The notes below the pieces were generated by a model. The model ran no database searches. It saw nothing but the letters and a program-made list of their open reading frames with translations, and was not told the origin of the DNA. A DNA stretch of 64,000 nucleotides from Nissolia schottii (Eukaryota; Streptophyta; Magnoliopsida; Fabales; Fabaceae), in NCBI GenBank assembly GCA_003254905.1, contig QANU01030684.1, positions 186,108 to 250,107 on the forward strand. The letters run 5' to 3'. This document shows positions 1 through 11,618 of this stretch, one piece after another. Each line of letters opens with the position of its first letter. Position 1 is the stretch's first letter. Both the position numbers and the translations under genes were made by a program.

Positions 1-1126
1 TAACCATCATCATATTTGCCAAAACCAGAGCAAGAAAAAAGAGAACGACTCATGGGAAGAAAAAGAAGAAAAAACAGCACTCAATTAGGACAAAGACAAG
101 GAGAGAAAATTTAGTACAACAGTGCAAGGTGGCATTTGGAGTAGATTCACCAAACTGATAGGGGCATTTATATCAATTTCATTTTTTCTTGTAAAAGCAT
201 CCATTTTTATGGACCTTGGTCAACTTCAATTTAATTTAACTGAAAAGACAAAGAACTTGTCAGTAGTTGGGGATATGTAATAGGGAATGGCTCCAACCTA
301 GCTTTACAGCTTTGATTAATATTTATTTCTGAAAAAGTTAGTAAATAAATAAATGGGAAGTTTTATATAAAAAAGGCATTTTACTTTCTTCTTCATTAAT
401 ATCACCTAATTTTTTATGTCTCCAATTTAAGTATCCGTATTCACAGTTATTTATTAAATCAACTTTATTAAATTTCCAAGACGGACTTGAACCAATTTCT
501 TAACCAAATTTCATTATACCTTGAATTTTGCAATTAATAATTAAATTCCCATTATTTAATTACTTTACTACTTTATCATTTTCAAAAATCAATTATATTT
601 TTCCAATTTTTTTCAACTTTATTTACTTACTCCACCATTTCCTGCAAAACCCTAAATTTCATATATCACTCTGGAAAATTTATGAACTGAGTTTTTTTTT
701 CCCCTCTGTAATTCTTCTATATTTTTCTCTAAAAAAAATTGGGTTAATTTTGAAGCTCTAGTTCTCTACAATGGCGGAGATTTGAGCTACAGTACTGTGT
801 TCTTCTCGGAGTTCAACTTCAACTGCTGAAATTTGAAAAATTTGCTTCTGGGTTTTCTTCATTTCAGCAAAAAAGTTTCTGTTTTTGAAGTTTTCTCTGT
901 GCAGCTACAATTTTTTTTTCTGAGCTCAAACATCACTGCACTGTTTCTGAATATCTCAGTTCTGCATTCAAATCTATTCCTCTTCAGAAAGTTAAAAATT
1001 TTCAATTTTCCCTTTCTTTTTTTGTTCAAAAAATGGTCAAATCTTCAAATGGGTAGGGCTTAAGCGTTGTTCTGAGCTTTTGGGTTTTCTTAGTTTTCCT
1101 GAGTTTTCATTTGATTTGCGTAAAAA
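1..1126 (+). promoter_or_regulatory. Upstream region and probable 5' leader of the AHL gene
   Basis: No coding region is convincing here. The stretch is AT-rich, and from about 580 to 1080 it becomes T/C-rich in the way long plant 5' leaders often are. Two short open frames (528-761 and 833-1063) are low-complexity Phe/Leu-rich translations of this pyrimidine-rich DNA and match no family I know. The transcription start cannot be placed from sequence alone. Confidence 0.4.
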
Positions 1127-4100
1127 ATGGAGGAAAAAGAGATTTTTGGTTCTGGGCATGCAATTAATGAGGCCCCAGAGGGCTTCCACGTGGCACAGAG
1201 GACTGAAAATTCCTTACAGTTTTCCGGGCGCGTGGCGGAGCCGCCGGCTCCTGTGGTAGCGATGGCGGCGCCCGGAACAGATGGGAAGAAGAAGAGGGGC
1301 AGGCCTAAGAAGTATAGACCATACGACAATGTGTATCCGTATTTGATATCGGCCTCAAATGGCAAGGCGGCGGCTGCCCTGTCACCGATGCCCATATCGG
1401 CGTCTATTCCGTTTACTGGAGATTTCTCAGCCTGGAAAAGGGGTACTGAGAGGACTTTTGGATCAGTCAAGAATGTTGTGTTTACTGATGTTGAAAGTGC
1501 AGGACCAGGTAGAGAAAAAGGTTGCCCTTTGAACATTACATTTTTAGCCTTCAATCTTTAGTATGTGTTTAGATTAGTTTAAATTAGTTTATTTTAGATT
1601 TAAAGCAACTTATAATAGAAAGTGTCTGGAGTTATCTTTAGAAGTGAAAAAAAAAAAAAAAAGGTAATTTCTTCTTAAGATTAATCTAATCCCTGAAATG
1701 CCTTAGCTACTGCTGTGTATGCTTTTTGTTTTGGTATGTTTGGTTTTAAGTTTTAACTGTTACATTTGCAGGAAATGACAGTGGTTTTTGATTTAAAATT
1801 CAGTAGGGTTGTCAATTATTTCTGTGGTGGGTGAATATCTATGTCTATTTGAATATGTAAAATGAGATTTTTTTTTTCCTGCAACTTTTTCTTTGGGTTG
1901 TAGTTGATTTAATCTAGGTTTTCAGTGTGTTTTGTTTCTTGGATTTGATTCATGCTTTCCAAGTGGAGTTTATATATGGTGGTAGGTATGAGTGGACCAT
2001 TAGCTCTCAGATTCCCTTTCAGATCTGGACATGAAGATGTGGTGGTGTAAGGGGATATTTTGTGGTCCGAGTAAAGTGAGGTCTGTTTCCAGATCAGGTA
2101 GCACATGATACTTCATTTTCCATTTTCCCCTTTATGAGGGGAAGATGACATAATCTGACACCACGGAAGCACAATTAGGATAGTTGAAGGCACCACATAT
2201 TCAGAGGGCTCACTCTGGTATTTAGCTGATGGACCAGACTTAAAATTGCCCAAGTCTAAGCTAATAATTACATTCAAAAGTTTGCAGGATATTGGTCTAG
2301 ACCATGACATGTTGCAAAGTAAGGACCCAAAATTGAATAATCTGAGCAAGGAGGATTGTTGAATAAGAATTTTCATATTTGAAGAATGGGTAGTGTTATA
2401 GGAAACAATGTTATCAATAGCAAAATAGCGGAAATAGCGTTTTGCACAAAACCTACGATTTTTTCCGCTACAACAACCAATTACCATTGTAAAATAGCAT
2501 ATCGGCCAACTCAGAACCTACTATGCTATAGCGGTGTAGCAGTGCTATAGCAAATATTTGATAACACTGATAGGAGAGCGTTCACAAGTAATCTAAATTG
2601 GAGTAAAGTTGCCTAGAACTAGATCATAGATGATGGTGATGGTGCTCCAGCGATGGACTTAAAGGCTTCAAGCTCCAAATATGTACAGAGTAGAGGATGT
2701 ACCTACAAGACACTCTGAAGCTCAAGTTAGTGTGGGAACACGGAGGTAGTGACTAGTGAGTTATAATTGGGAGAATGTGTATTTGGCATGAGGTAGGCAT
2801 GTGGAATATATGGAGCGAAGTGGGAGATAAACGTTATCTCCTACTTTGGTGGGATAACCTCTTGTCAGGTTAGTTCCCTTTTCCTCGAACCTTGGGGAGA
2901 GGATCACTTTATCCTTGGTTCTTTGAACTACCAAAGGAGGGCGGTAGTGACCTTCTAGATACGACTTCTTGGTTTACAAATGGGCCATAAATCTCATCTG
3001 AGTGGGCCTAATTTGAGCCCAACTTGAAACCATGTCAATTAGGCCTTAGGAATAGCTTGTAACATTGCCCCCATCTCTAAGATGAGAATGTTGAACCTTG
3101 GGTTCTAAATGGGCTCCCAACCTCCTATGCCCAAGATTCTATCTGAACTCTGGTGTAGTGATTGAGCACCTTTTGGTTTGAAATGACATTATAGTGCCCT
3201 TGGTGTCCTTTCATTTTTCTCCTTTCCACTTGTCATCCAATTCCTAGTGTTTCTATAAACACTGTGGGTGTGTCGTCTGTGATACATTTCTTTTTCAACT
3301 TCTTCTCTTCAAAATAGTAAAACACGAAGACTAGTGATTGTGAGGGCCATTCTCTTGTGGATCCATCTTTGTCTCCTTTTCTAGTAAGTATTCCTTCACT
3401 TTTAGTTCTAAGTTTTTGACCTTCAAATTGTGGCTTGTATCTTCTAGGAATGGGGGGATTTTGTTGCAATTTTCAAAGAATGTAAGTTCAAACTTTCCTT
3501 GTTTGGATTTGTTTGTGACTCTAGGATAGACAATTTATGTTTTGTGGGGGAATGAACTATTCTGCTTCTACTTCCCCCTTTTTGGTTGTTTGTTACACTT
3601 TGTTGTGGCCACTAGTTGCCCTTATTGGCGGTGACTAGAGTTTGGAGAACCACCATAGGATACCATGGGTTTTTTCTTTCTTTTTGCAAAAATGCCTATT
3701 CTTAAGCCATAGGAATCCTTCTAATCTTAAGGTGGTGGTGGTTCCCATTGTTGGTGCTTCTTGTGGGTATGGCGTGGAAGAAGGAAATTATTGTTGATTA
3801 GTTTTATCAATAGTGGAAAATGGTGGACATAACGTTTTGGTGAAAACTCGCTATTTTTTCTGCTATAGCGCCAAATTAACACCATAAAATAGCATAGCGA
3901 CTAGCTCCAAACCCGCTACGCTATTCCACTACAGCGGCGCTATAGCCATGCTATAGCTGCTATTTGACAACATTGTTGTTGATAAAGTCTTCTGACCTCC
4001 AACGTCCATCAACGCTGATAAGTGTTGGTGCGTGGATGCGGAGGTGTGTCGATCCCATCTCGAATCATAGCAGACAAGGTTGTTTAGTGTGGAGAATGAC

Positions 4101-7100
4101 TACAAATTTCTCCTAATGGATTACGAGACACAGAGTTCAAGATCTGCCTCCCAAAGGAGCATGAAAAGGTGTGGTTCTACAGACATATGGATCATGATCA
4201 CTTCTTATAGAAGTATGAAATCCTATTCACCTCAATTGTAATTCGAATACCATTTATCAAGTTCCAACTCCAAGTTCTCCACTTGATTCAAAGTTTCAAA
4301 TTGCCCTGACTCAACTTCACCCCAATAGTTGGGCAATGATGAGGGGATTCAAATTTATTTGCAACCAAATCAATATTTTGCCCTTCGTGAAAATTTATTT
4401 TCCCTCGTCACCTTGACTCGCCCTTCTGGTGGCAATATGAAGCATGGATGGTTGTCCTTCCAAGCTTTCCCCTATATAAGGGTCTTCAACATCTTTTAAG
4501 GTTCTTATCATTAGGTTCAAAGTGATGTATTTTAAGTTCTTTTTTGTTGCAAGTATCTGGTTGTCCTTCATTGACTTGGAGGGCTTTCTTTCAAGTACCA
4601 TGTATTAGCACCAATATTATCAAAGTCCAATTGTAAAGTTCTTTGAATTGGAAGAATTAGAGCGACCATTGTTAATTTTTTTGTGGACTCTTGGTACCGC
4701 TTTGGAAACCCCTTTGATTTAAAAGTTTTAAAAGCAGATGAATCCGTAATTGGCCAATTTGTAGGTATCTTGCAGCGTTCATTGTTTACTTCTTATTATG
4801 TTAATTGTTATCATCTAACTTGTGTTTATTTTTTTAGCAGATTGCGTGGCTCCTTGTTGAAAATCGATCTCCAGTCTTCTAGTTAAGGTTCCCATCCCTT
4901 CAAGCTCCAACAAAGCCCTTTCCTTTGTGGTGGGGGTTAGTTCATTGAGGGGTGTGACCCTCGAGCCCACCATTAGTGGTAGCGAGGAGGTGCCCCCTTT
5001 ATCCTTTGAGAGGCCCAACCAACACCAATAACATTTTTGCTCTGAGGTATGATTTCTGGAGTCTGCCTCGGCCAGTAATGAGCTCTAGCGGAGCCCCTTC
5101 CTTTGTAGCAGGGGGTAGTTCATTGAGGGGTTTGACCCTTGAGCCCACCATTAAGGGAAGCAAGGCGGTGCCCCCTTTATCCTTTAAGAGAAAAAGGGAG
5201 TTCAAGGACCGCCTGACCAACACCAATAACATCTTTGTTCGAGCGTATGATTATAGGGGCTTGGCTCGGTCCGTGATGACTCCTGATGCCCGAGCACACT
5301 TGGAGAAGATCGACATGAAATCGAGCCTTGATGGAGTCATGTGGGCTTGCTTCTGTGCTCCGCTCTCAAGAGGTGATTGCGGACCTCCATCGTTCGTTGG
5401 CAGAGGCTAAGAAGGAGAGGGATTCTTGGAAGGGGACGTTTGAAGCTGTTTCAAAGGATCTCAAGGTGTCTCAAGTGCTATCGAAGGATGCATAGAAGAA
5501 GGTTGCAAACTCCAAGGAGAAGGTCAATGAGGCTGAAAAGAAAGCATCAAACTTGGAAAAAGAGTTGAAGGTGATTTAGGAGGGATGGGCAGCTTCAATC
5601 TTGGAGACCTTCAACAACATCATGGACCAAGTTCGACTTATTGCACTTGACGTGGCTTTTTTCCAAGGCCGCGCCGCCCGTCGTGTGGAGAACGATGTTA
5701 TTGTTGATATCCACCCTACGAGGGCCAATGTGGAGACTGATTGGTAAGCCAAGAGTTGGGACGCAGATGCCTTCTTGTAGGATGCAGAAACCACCCAAAA
5801 GCTCTAGGGGTTTCTCTTCTTTTGTTTTGATGTTATTGTAATGATCCTTTAGCTTATTTTTGGTAATGGATAATTTAACTTTCATCACTTTGGTTCACTT
5901 TTTATGTATGTTGAATGCTTTTTTTCTAACTTGAGGTATTGCTCAATCCTTCCAATTGCATTTGATATTTTGCCATTTGCCACGCATAAGTTCTTCTCAA
6001 GGTAGCTTAGGGGTTTTGTAGGGCTCTCCTCTTATTCCCTTTGCTGAGGAGTTTGGATTTTTTTATTTTTTTGAGCTTTGCGCTCAAAGCTTTTGTCCAA
6101 GGGAACTCAGGAATCGTAATGATTTGTTTTCCGAGCCATTTGCTCAGAAAAGATAGTTTAATATAAGCTCAGACCACGGGTAAGTTCCATGGGAGTTAAG
6201 TTTTGAAAAACAACTTAAAATTATGTCCAATCAGCTTTTACTCATTTTCTGTCTTAGTTTTACCCAAACATGTTAGACATAGACTCTTTCAAAACAGCTT
6301 TTTTTGGCAAAAAAAGAAGAAGCTGTTTTCTAAATTTCCCAAACATGCAGTTGGTGTTGTACTTAACTAATAATTGTATTCAAAAGCTCATGGTTATTAA
6401 TGGTTTCTTAAGGTGATGGTTTTAATTGTATGTTAATAGTGGTTTCTTAAGATGATTGTTTTAATTAGCATGGTTATTCAAATGTGGTGTAGTCTGTTTT
6501 AAACTCATGGAGGAGTTCTGTGGTCTCTGAATGTGCTTTTTCTTTTTAATTTTAGTTAACTTATTTTAGTGATAGATTGACTCATTGGTGATGAACTGAT
6601 GATGCATGTCAAAACTGCTTCCTTTGTTGTATTCTCTTGAAAACAATCATGGATTGTTTTTGGATAATGAACCCAAAGTGCGATGTTGTGAATTAGGTAT
6701 TATCTGTCTTTCTGAACTAACATTCTTATTCTCTGTCTATTTGTTCATCAACTTATTTATGTATTTTATAGGTGATGGAGTTGCATACGCAGTTGGTGCC
6801 AATTTCACAGCTCACATTCTTACAGTGAATGCTGGCGAGGTATCATGTTCTTTTCCTTTTAGATCTAAATTCTGGAAAAAGTGAGTTATAGTTTTAGTCT
6901 AACCATTTGTGTGAATGCATATTCAGAAGAACTGCAAAGGTCATTTTTTGTTTATTTTGTTTACTAGTTGAAATTCGATACATCTTTTTAAATGCAAGTT
7001 CTTCAATATTATACAACATTATTTTATTTGGTCCACTATTCACTTTCTTTATCCTTTAGTACAGTAAAATTGGTGTTTGGTAATTTTGGCGATAGGAAAA

Positions 7101-9629
7101 TTATATGAAACATATAACCTTGTTATGGTTTGGTAATTTTGGTGATAGGAAAATTACGGTTAAATGAATATAGACATTAATAAGTTAATGTTGCTATAAT
7201 TGTGAAGAAATATTGTTAGTTAGCTTAACTTCCATATACAGTAGTGATAAACTGACAAGAAGTAGCAACATGTATTTTAGTATTACGTGGATCGTAGCTT
7301 TAGGTTGTGTACAATATAGTTATTGTTGAAAATAATCTATTACAGTGTACTTATTTGTAAATTGCATTTGTGATTTTCCTATGGCTTAACTCAGGATGTT
7401 ACTATGAAGATTATGTCCTTCTCTCAACAAGGATGCCATGCTATATGCATTCTCTCTGCCAATGGCACAATTTCAAATGTTACACTTCGTCAACCGACAT
7501 CTTCTGGTGGTACTTTAACATATGAGGTTAGTTCTTTCCCGTTTCATGAGCTCAAAATGTATGCAACATTAACATGATTGCCTAATACTTCGTGCTCATA
7601 CACTCAATTTAATTGCGGCTCTCTCCTTCTATCATTTTCATGGTTTTAGATATCAAATGTCATTTTGGGGGGGGGGGTGTGTGGGGGTAAATCATGTATT
7701 TGTTGTTAAATTGTGCTATTGTTTATGTGCTCAGTTTAATTGGGGGACAGTTAGGTCATATGTGTGAGGTTCCCAGATTCAATTTCCATTATGGGAACAG
7801 TATTCTCGGGAATGTTATTCCTTGAAGTAGCTTTCCTAGGCAGACTGAAGTTTCGGGTATCTTGCATAATATAGATAGGAATGAATTATTCGTGTTTGGT
7901 TGATACTGACATTCCTGGAAATATGCTATATTTCTCCAAAATTATCTGAGACAAAATGATGCAAGCAGCAGTGATCTGATGGTGGTTCAGCAGATGCCTG
8001 GCAACCACGCCTAAGTGGCAAATGGTTGCATCAACAATGGACTTTGAGTCTATTTGGTTTTTATTTTTATTTCGTGTTTTTCAGGATTTTGTGAAAGAAA
8101 TAGAAATAACAAGAAAAACAAGAAGTTTTATTGAAAATAAGAAATGAAAAAACATAAACCAAACAGGCACTTAAAATTTTAGGTCATCAGCTATTATATG
8201 ATATTAATGTTGATGATTATAAATTTAGTCTTTGATTTGGAACAATTGTTTCTTATCCAGAAATTCTAGATCTGATATACCTTTTCTTCTCTTTTCTTAT
8301 GTTCATAGTTTCTAGCCGAATAGTGATAGTGATAAGTGATAATTTAACCCCCATACCTCTGTTTTATTAGAGTTCAGTATTGTTCTCTTTAAACACTATA
8401 AATGAATGCCCCTTAATTATTGACACTTGAAATATGGCATATAACATTGTTTTGTGCTTCTTGACAATTCATGTTATAAAGATAAAACCTTCATTTGTAT
8501 TTTTAATTAGAGATTTGACAAGTAACTACTAAGGCATCATCGTTCTTTGCCATTAATTCTCTTTAACTTCATACTGATTGCACTATAGGAACACACTAAA
8601 TATTTTGATGCGTAATTTGGTTCTTTTACAGGGACGGTTTGAGATTCTTTCCTTGTCTGGTTCGTTCATGCCAACCGAGAACGGATTCACGAGGAGCAGA
8701 TCTGGTGGGATGAGCGTCTCTTTGGCGGGTCCAGATGGTCGAGTAATGGGGGGCGGACTTGCTGGTTTACTGGTAGCTGCAAGTCCTGTGCAGGTAACTC
8801 TTTGTTGTAAAAGAGAAAAATTGATAGAGTATTTTCAAAATCTATTGAAATGGCTTATTGAGGGTTTTCTAACCTTGGTTAAAAATAGAAAATAAGACAT
8901 TATTAGCGCAAAAGATGTTTGTTCAAATTACAAATCATAAAGCGACTGTTTTAGATTATAGAACTTTAGGTTAGAATATTAGTGCGAGTGGAAGGTGCTC
9001 AGGTCCCCCTTAAGCATGTGGTTTTGGTTCGGTTCTAAGATTAATGTGTATGGAAAAAACATCATTGGATGGGGTCCCCATTTAAGTATTTGGAGATTAG
9101 TCTCTCATCTGTTTGATGATGGGATGCTCAGGTGAGGAACATAACTATAACTACATGTAAGAGGAAACATTTCACTGTCAAGAGATAGTAACTCAAGTGG
9201 CATCTCATTTATTCCTGTGCCAAGGGGTAAATTAAAGGAACTGTGTTTGACTTTTATTGGAGAAAAAAATACATTTCACTTAGAAACCTCCCTTGCTGTC
9301 TTCTGCATCAGGTTGTTGTGGGCACTTTTGTTCCAGGTCACCAGCTGGAGCAGCAGAAACCCAAGAAGCAAAGGGTGGAGCATCATGTATCAGCAGCTAC
9401 TGCCCCTCCTCCACATATTAGTACTATTTCTGCTGATGAAATAAGAATCAATCTTGGTGGAGCAAAGCCTTTCATAATGACACCTGCCACGTTTCAAGTG
9501 GACAACAACGTCGCCCCTTTTAACAATGGTCAAGGCTCGAGGGACTCGTCTGCGGATGATGATGACGATTCTCCTTTGCATGATGAGGACTCTAACCCTA
9601 GCCTATCAGATGGTGGAGCTGCATGCTAA
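1127..9629 (+). CDS. AT-hook motif nuclear-localized (AHL) protein with PPC/DUF296 domain, 5 exons
   Basis: Predicted chromatin-associated DNA-binding protein of 353 aa. Coding exons are 1127-1508, 6772-6839, 7395-7526, 8632-8793 and 9312-9629. All junctions are GT-AG and keep the frame. An AT-hook (KKKRGRPKKY) lies at about residues 54-63 and should bind the minor groove of AT-rich DNA. The PPC/DUF296 domain runs from about residue 131 to 255 and includes the family motif GRFEILSLSGSF at 195-206. The C-terminal tail is acidic (DDDDD near 330-345). AHL proteins form PPC-mediated trimers and regulate growth and defence genes. Where related type II AHLs carry a second hook with a GRP core, this protein has WKRGTERTFGSVKN (residues 103-116), so that hook looks lost. 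Intron 1 is 5.3 kb and full of transposon remnants. Family assignment is firm; the exact orthologue is not. Confidence 0.93.
2406..2569. mobile_element. Non-autonomous hAT-type MITE, copy 1
   Basis: A 164-bp element with inverted ends (left CAATGTTATCAATAGC, right end read in reverse CAGTGTTATCAAATA). It is flanked by an 8-bp near-perfect target duplication, ATAGGAAA at 2398-2405 and ATAGGAGA at 2570-2577. An 8-bp duplication and CA-starting ends are hallmarks of the hAT superfamily. The interior is rich in GCTATAGC-like palindromes. There is no coding capacity. Confidence 0.8.
3799..3975. mobile_element. Non-autonomous hAT-type MITE, copy 2
   Basis: A 177-bp relative of the element at 2406-2569. 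It shares the interior (AAAATAGCATAGCG, CTATAGC repeats) and the ends (left TAGTTTTATCAATAG, right end in reverse CAATGTTGTCAAATAG). It is flanked by a perfect 8-bp direct repeat, TTGTTGAT, at 3791-3798 and 3976-3983, which supports hAT-type insertion. Confidence 0.8.
4867..5830 (+). pseudogene. Decayed gypsy-like gag fragment inside AHL intron 1
   Basis: The + strand carries broken open frames reminiscent of plant gypsy-type gag/'putative plant transposon' proteins. One reads ...YDYRGLARSVMTPDARAHLEK up to about 5370. The frame then shifts and continues from 5373 as VIADLHRSLAEAKKERDSWK, a Lys/Glu-rich stretch likely to form a coiled coil. In-frame stops follow at about 5491, 5577 and later. 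A segment near its start is duplicated (about 4919-5050 and 5097-5240), giving two copies of the SSLRG(V/L)TLEPTI motif. No protease, reverse transcriptase or integrase is seen. The family name is from memory of similar plant proteins and is tentative; that it is non-functional is clear. Confidence 0.5.
8046..8170. mobile_element. Tourist-like MITE in AHL intron 3
   Basis: A 125-bp palindromic element. The left end is GAGTCTATTTGGTTTTTA; the right end read in reverse is GTGCCTGTTTGGTTTATG. The CCTGTTTGGTT terminus resembles Tourist/PIF-Harbinger MITEs. The flanking trinucleotides are TTT and TTA, an imperfect match to the expected TTA duplication. Confidence 0.5.
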
Positions 9630-11075
9630 GCTAAAACATTTGGATCTCACTCATGATTTGACTGAAGCTGACAACATAACTTGAGAAAGATAAAAATGTT
9701 TTATATAGGGTGGGATGAGTGTGTTTCAGATTGGTTTTTGACCAAGAAAATTGTGTTCTTTTGGTACTAGGTTTTTAGCTAGGGCATCAATTAGTCATGA
9801 AGCGTCAAGTTGAATATGCTCTTGATCACTTTTAAAATGATATCTCGACTCTAAGTGATTGGAGGACTCGCCGAAAACTCCTAAATTGTCATTCTAAAAG
9901 TGATCAAAGCATATCTAATCTTAATTTTCACTTTCATGTGTTTGTTCTCCTGATGTATCTCTTGAAGTTTACTCATTGTTGTAGCAATTAGATGTAGGAT
10001 ATGCCAAGTGCTTACTTATTTACTTTGTAGAAGGAGTGAAATTTGAATGCCTTTTGTTTCTTGATTGTAACTTAAACTATATTACTATAGATGTCAAAGA
10101 AGAAATTACATTTCAGCTTTTTTTATGTTTGATTGTTATCTGGTTCTCAACCGGGTTCTTTGCTCCAAAGTATCTCAACACGAATGTCTTACACTTGGCA
10201 AGATCTAGGGTTCATATACTATTTGCACAGTTTTTCTGCCATGAATTTTACCCTTCGAGTCAGCTAATACATGAGAATCACTTGTGTAGATCTTATGACA
10301 TGTAAGAAAATAAACTGCAATAAACATTTTTATTAGTTTTTTTTTAACCAAAACTGAGTTGTGTGACACATTTTGAAATAATAAAATATCAAATTATATG
10401 AGCAAAAGGTCCCCTTCTTGCCTAGTGCATCCAAATTGAGCAAAAAGGAAAAGGAGAATATTTTGTATTAAAGAAAATTCCCACAAACTTTTTCTTTAGT
10501 AACTAAGAATTAAGAATAATAAAAGATAAAAACATTGAATGGAATCTCCACATATGCTGCTTCCAAGCATGCTCTTTATGCACTTCACTTTTTTCTCCCT
10601 TATCCATGTGATGTGTGAGCAAGAATAAAGTTCTATACTGAAAAATCTTATCATATTTTTCTGAGAATACTCACTCAAAACCATGGTAATGAATGGTACA
10701 AACTAAATTTTTAATCATCTCAATATGATTGATAAAATTTCATTCAAGTTATATTTTGACATGGTTTTTATTCTCAAACTACGTTTTGAGCATAAGTGAA
10801 AAAAGCTGCTATTCAATTAAACCAAATTAGGATCTGCAAACTATAAACTAAACACAAATTTTAAAAGCTATATTAGTTCACATGATGGAACAAGTTACCT
10901 CCAAAAACTATAGGATTTCTAGTCACAAACCATACAAATTCTGTGTGCATTTATAAACAACTATAGTTTCTTGAATGATACAATCACCATAAAAATTTAA
11001 CCAAAGTTTCATTCATATGTTACAAGAATGTTGTTGCCTTAAGTTCCTTGGCATCACAAAATCCTATACCAAGCT
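9630..11075. other. Intergenic region between the AHL gene and the DUF761-like gene
   Basis: Contains the 3' end of the AHL transcript and, from the other side, the 3' end of the minus-strand small gene. AATAAA-like signals occur near 10309-10325. I see no gene, RNA or clear transposon; the short open frames at 10036-10305 and 10496-10684 are low-complexity. Confidence 0.4.
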
Positions 11076-11618
11076 TCATGTGCTCAACAACTCTTGTTTC
11101 CATCCTTTGTTAACTTTCTCAATAAATTCTTCCACTCTTCTCCTTAGCTCATCATCATCCTCTTCTTGTAACTCTTGTTCCTCCTCCTCTTTTTCCTCTT
11201 CTTCATTAATGCTGCAATCATCATAGGCTATAGTTTCGATGTCGTCCACTTCTATTGACTTTACTTCTGCTTCTAATTCTAATTCTGCTTCTGCTTCCGG
11301 GAAATGTGACACTTGTATAACTTGTTGTGACGATTGCGTATCCTTTTGCACTAGATTCTTGGAGTTTGTTCCATGTTTCTGATTTGTTCCCATGGAAAGA
11401 GGGATTTCACTATCTTGATGAACACCAAGGCTAGGCTTCCAGTCCACAAGGATATACACTATGATCAAATTGCAGAAGCAGAAAATGAATGCAGAACTAG
11501 AAGCTGCTTGAGTGATGAAATCCAATATAGAATCCAACATGGTTTTGTGAAACAAATTTGGACACACAAGCAGGGATAACAAAAGAATGAGAGGGGGGAA
11601 AGAAATGAGTGAGAACAC
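11076..11618 (-). CDS. Small acidic membrane protein with C-terminal DUF761-like motif
   Basis: Single-exon gene of up to 180 aa. The N-terminal third is hydrophobic, with one or two likely membrane segments (residues about 5-20 and 42-57, ...IFCFCNLIIVYIL). The middle is Ser/Gln-rich, then comes a very acidic Glu-rich run (about 108-155). The end, DELRRRVEEFIEKVNKGWK, matches the short amphipathic C-terminal motif of plant DUF761 proteins, often paired with an N-terminal DUF4408 membrane region. The function of this family is poorly known. The in-frame Met27 (codon at 11540-11538) starts MLDSILDFITQAASSS and could be the true start, giving 154 aa. Assignment rests on the C-terminal motif and overall layout. 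Confidence 0.75.
   Translation of the reverse strand: MFSLISFPPLILLLSLLVCPNLFHKTMLDSILDFITQAASSSAFIFCFCNLIIVYILVDWKPSLGVHQDSEIPLSMGTNQKHGTNSKNLVQKDTQSSQQVIQVSHFPEAEAELELEAEVKSIEVDDIETIAYDDCSINEEEEKEEEEQELQEEDDDELRRRVEEFIEKVNKGWKQELLST

Larger units (their letters stand above)
1509..6771 (+). other. Large first intron of the AHL gene
   Basis: This intron begins GTAGAG and ends TTTATAG, joining phase-1 codon halves into Gly. At 5,263 bp it is much longer than the other three introns (about 0.5-1.1 kb). The extra length is explained at least in part by two hAT-type MITEs and a decayed gag-like segment, listed separately. A TATA-like CCTATATAAG near 4470 precedes the gag-like segment and may be a remnant of an LTR promoter; that is inference. 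Confidence 0.8.

Noticed and set aside
1090..1554. Minus-strand 154-residue open frame
   Set aside because: It lies exactly opposite AHL exon 1 and shows no family motif; the plus strand carries the AT-hook.
7745..7830. Possible SINE with a B-box-like GAGGTTCCCAGATTCAA
   Set aside because: No A-box, tail or target duplication could be matched.
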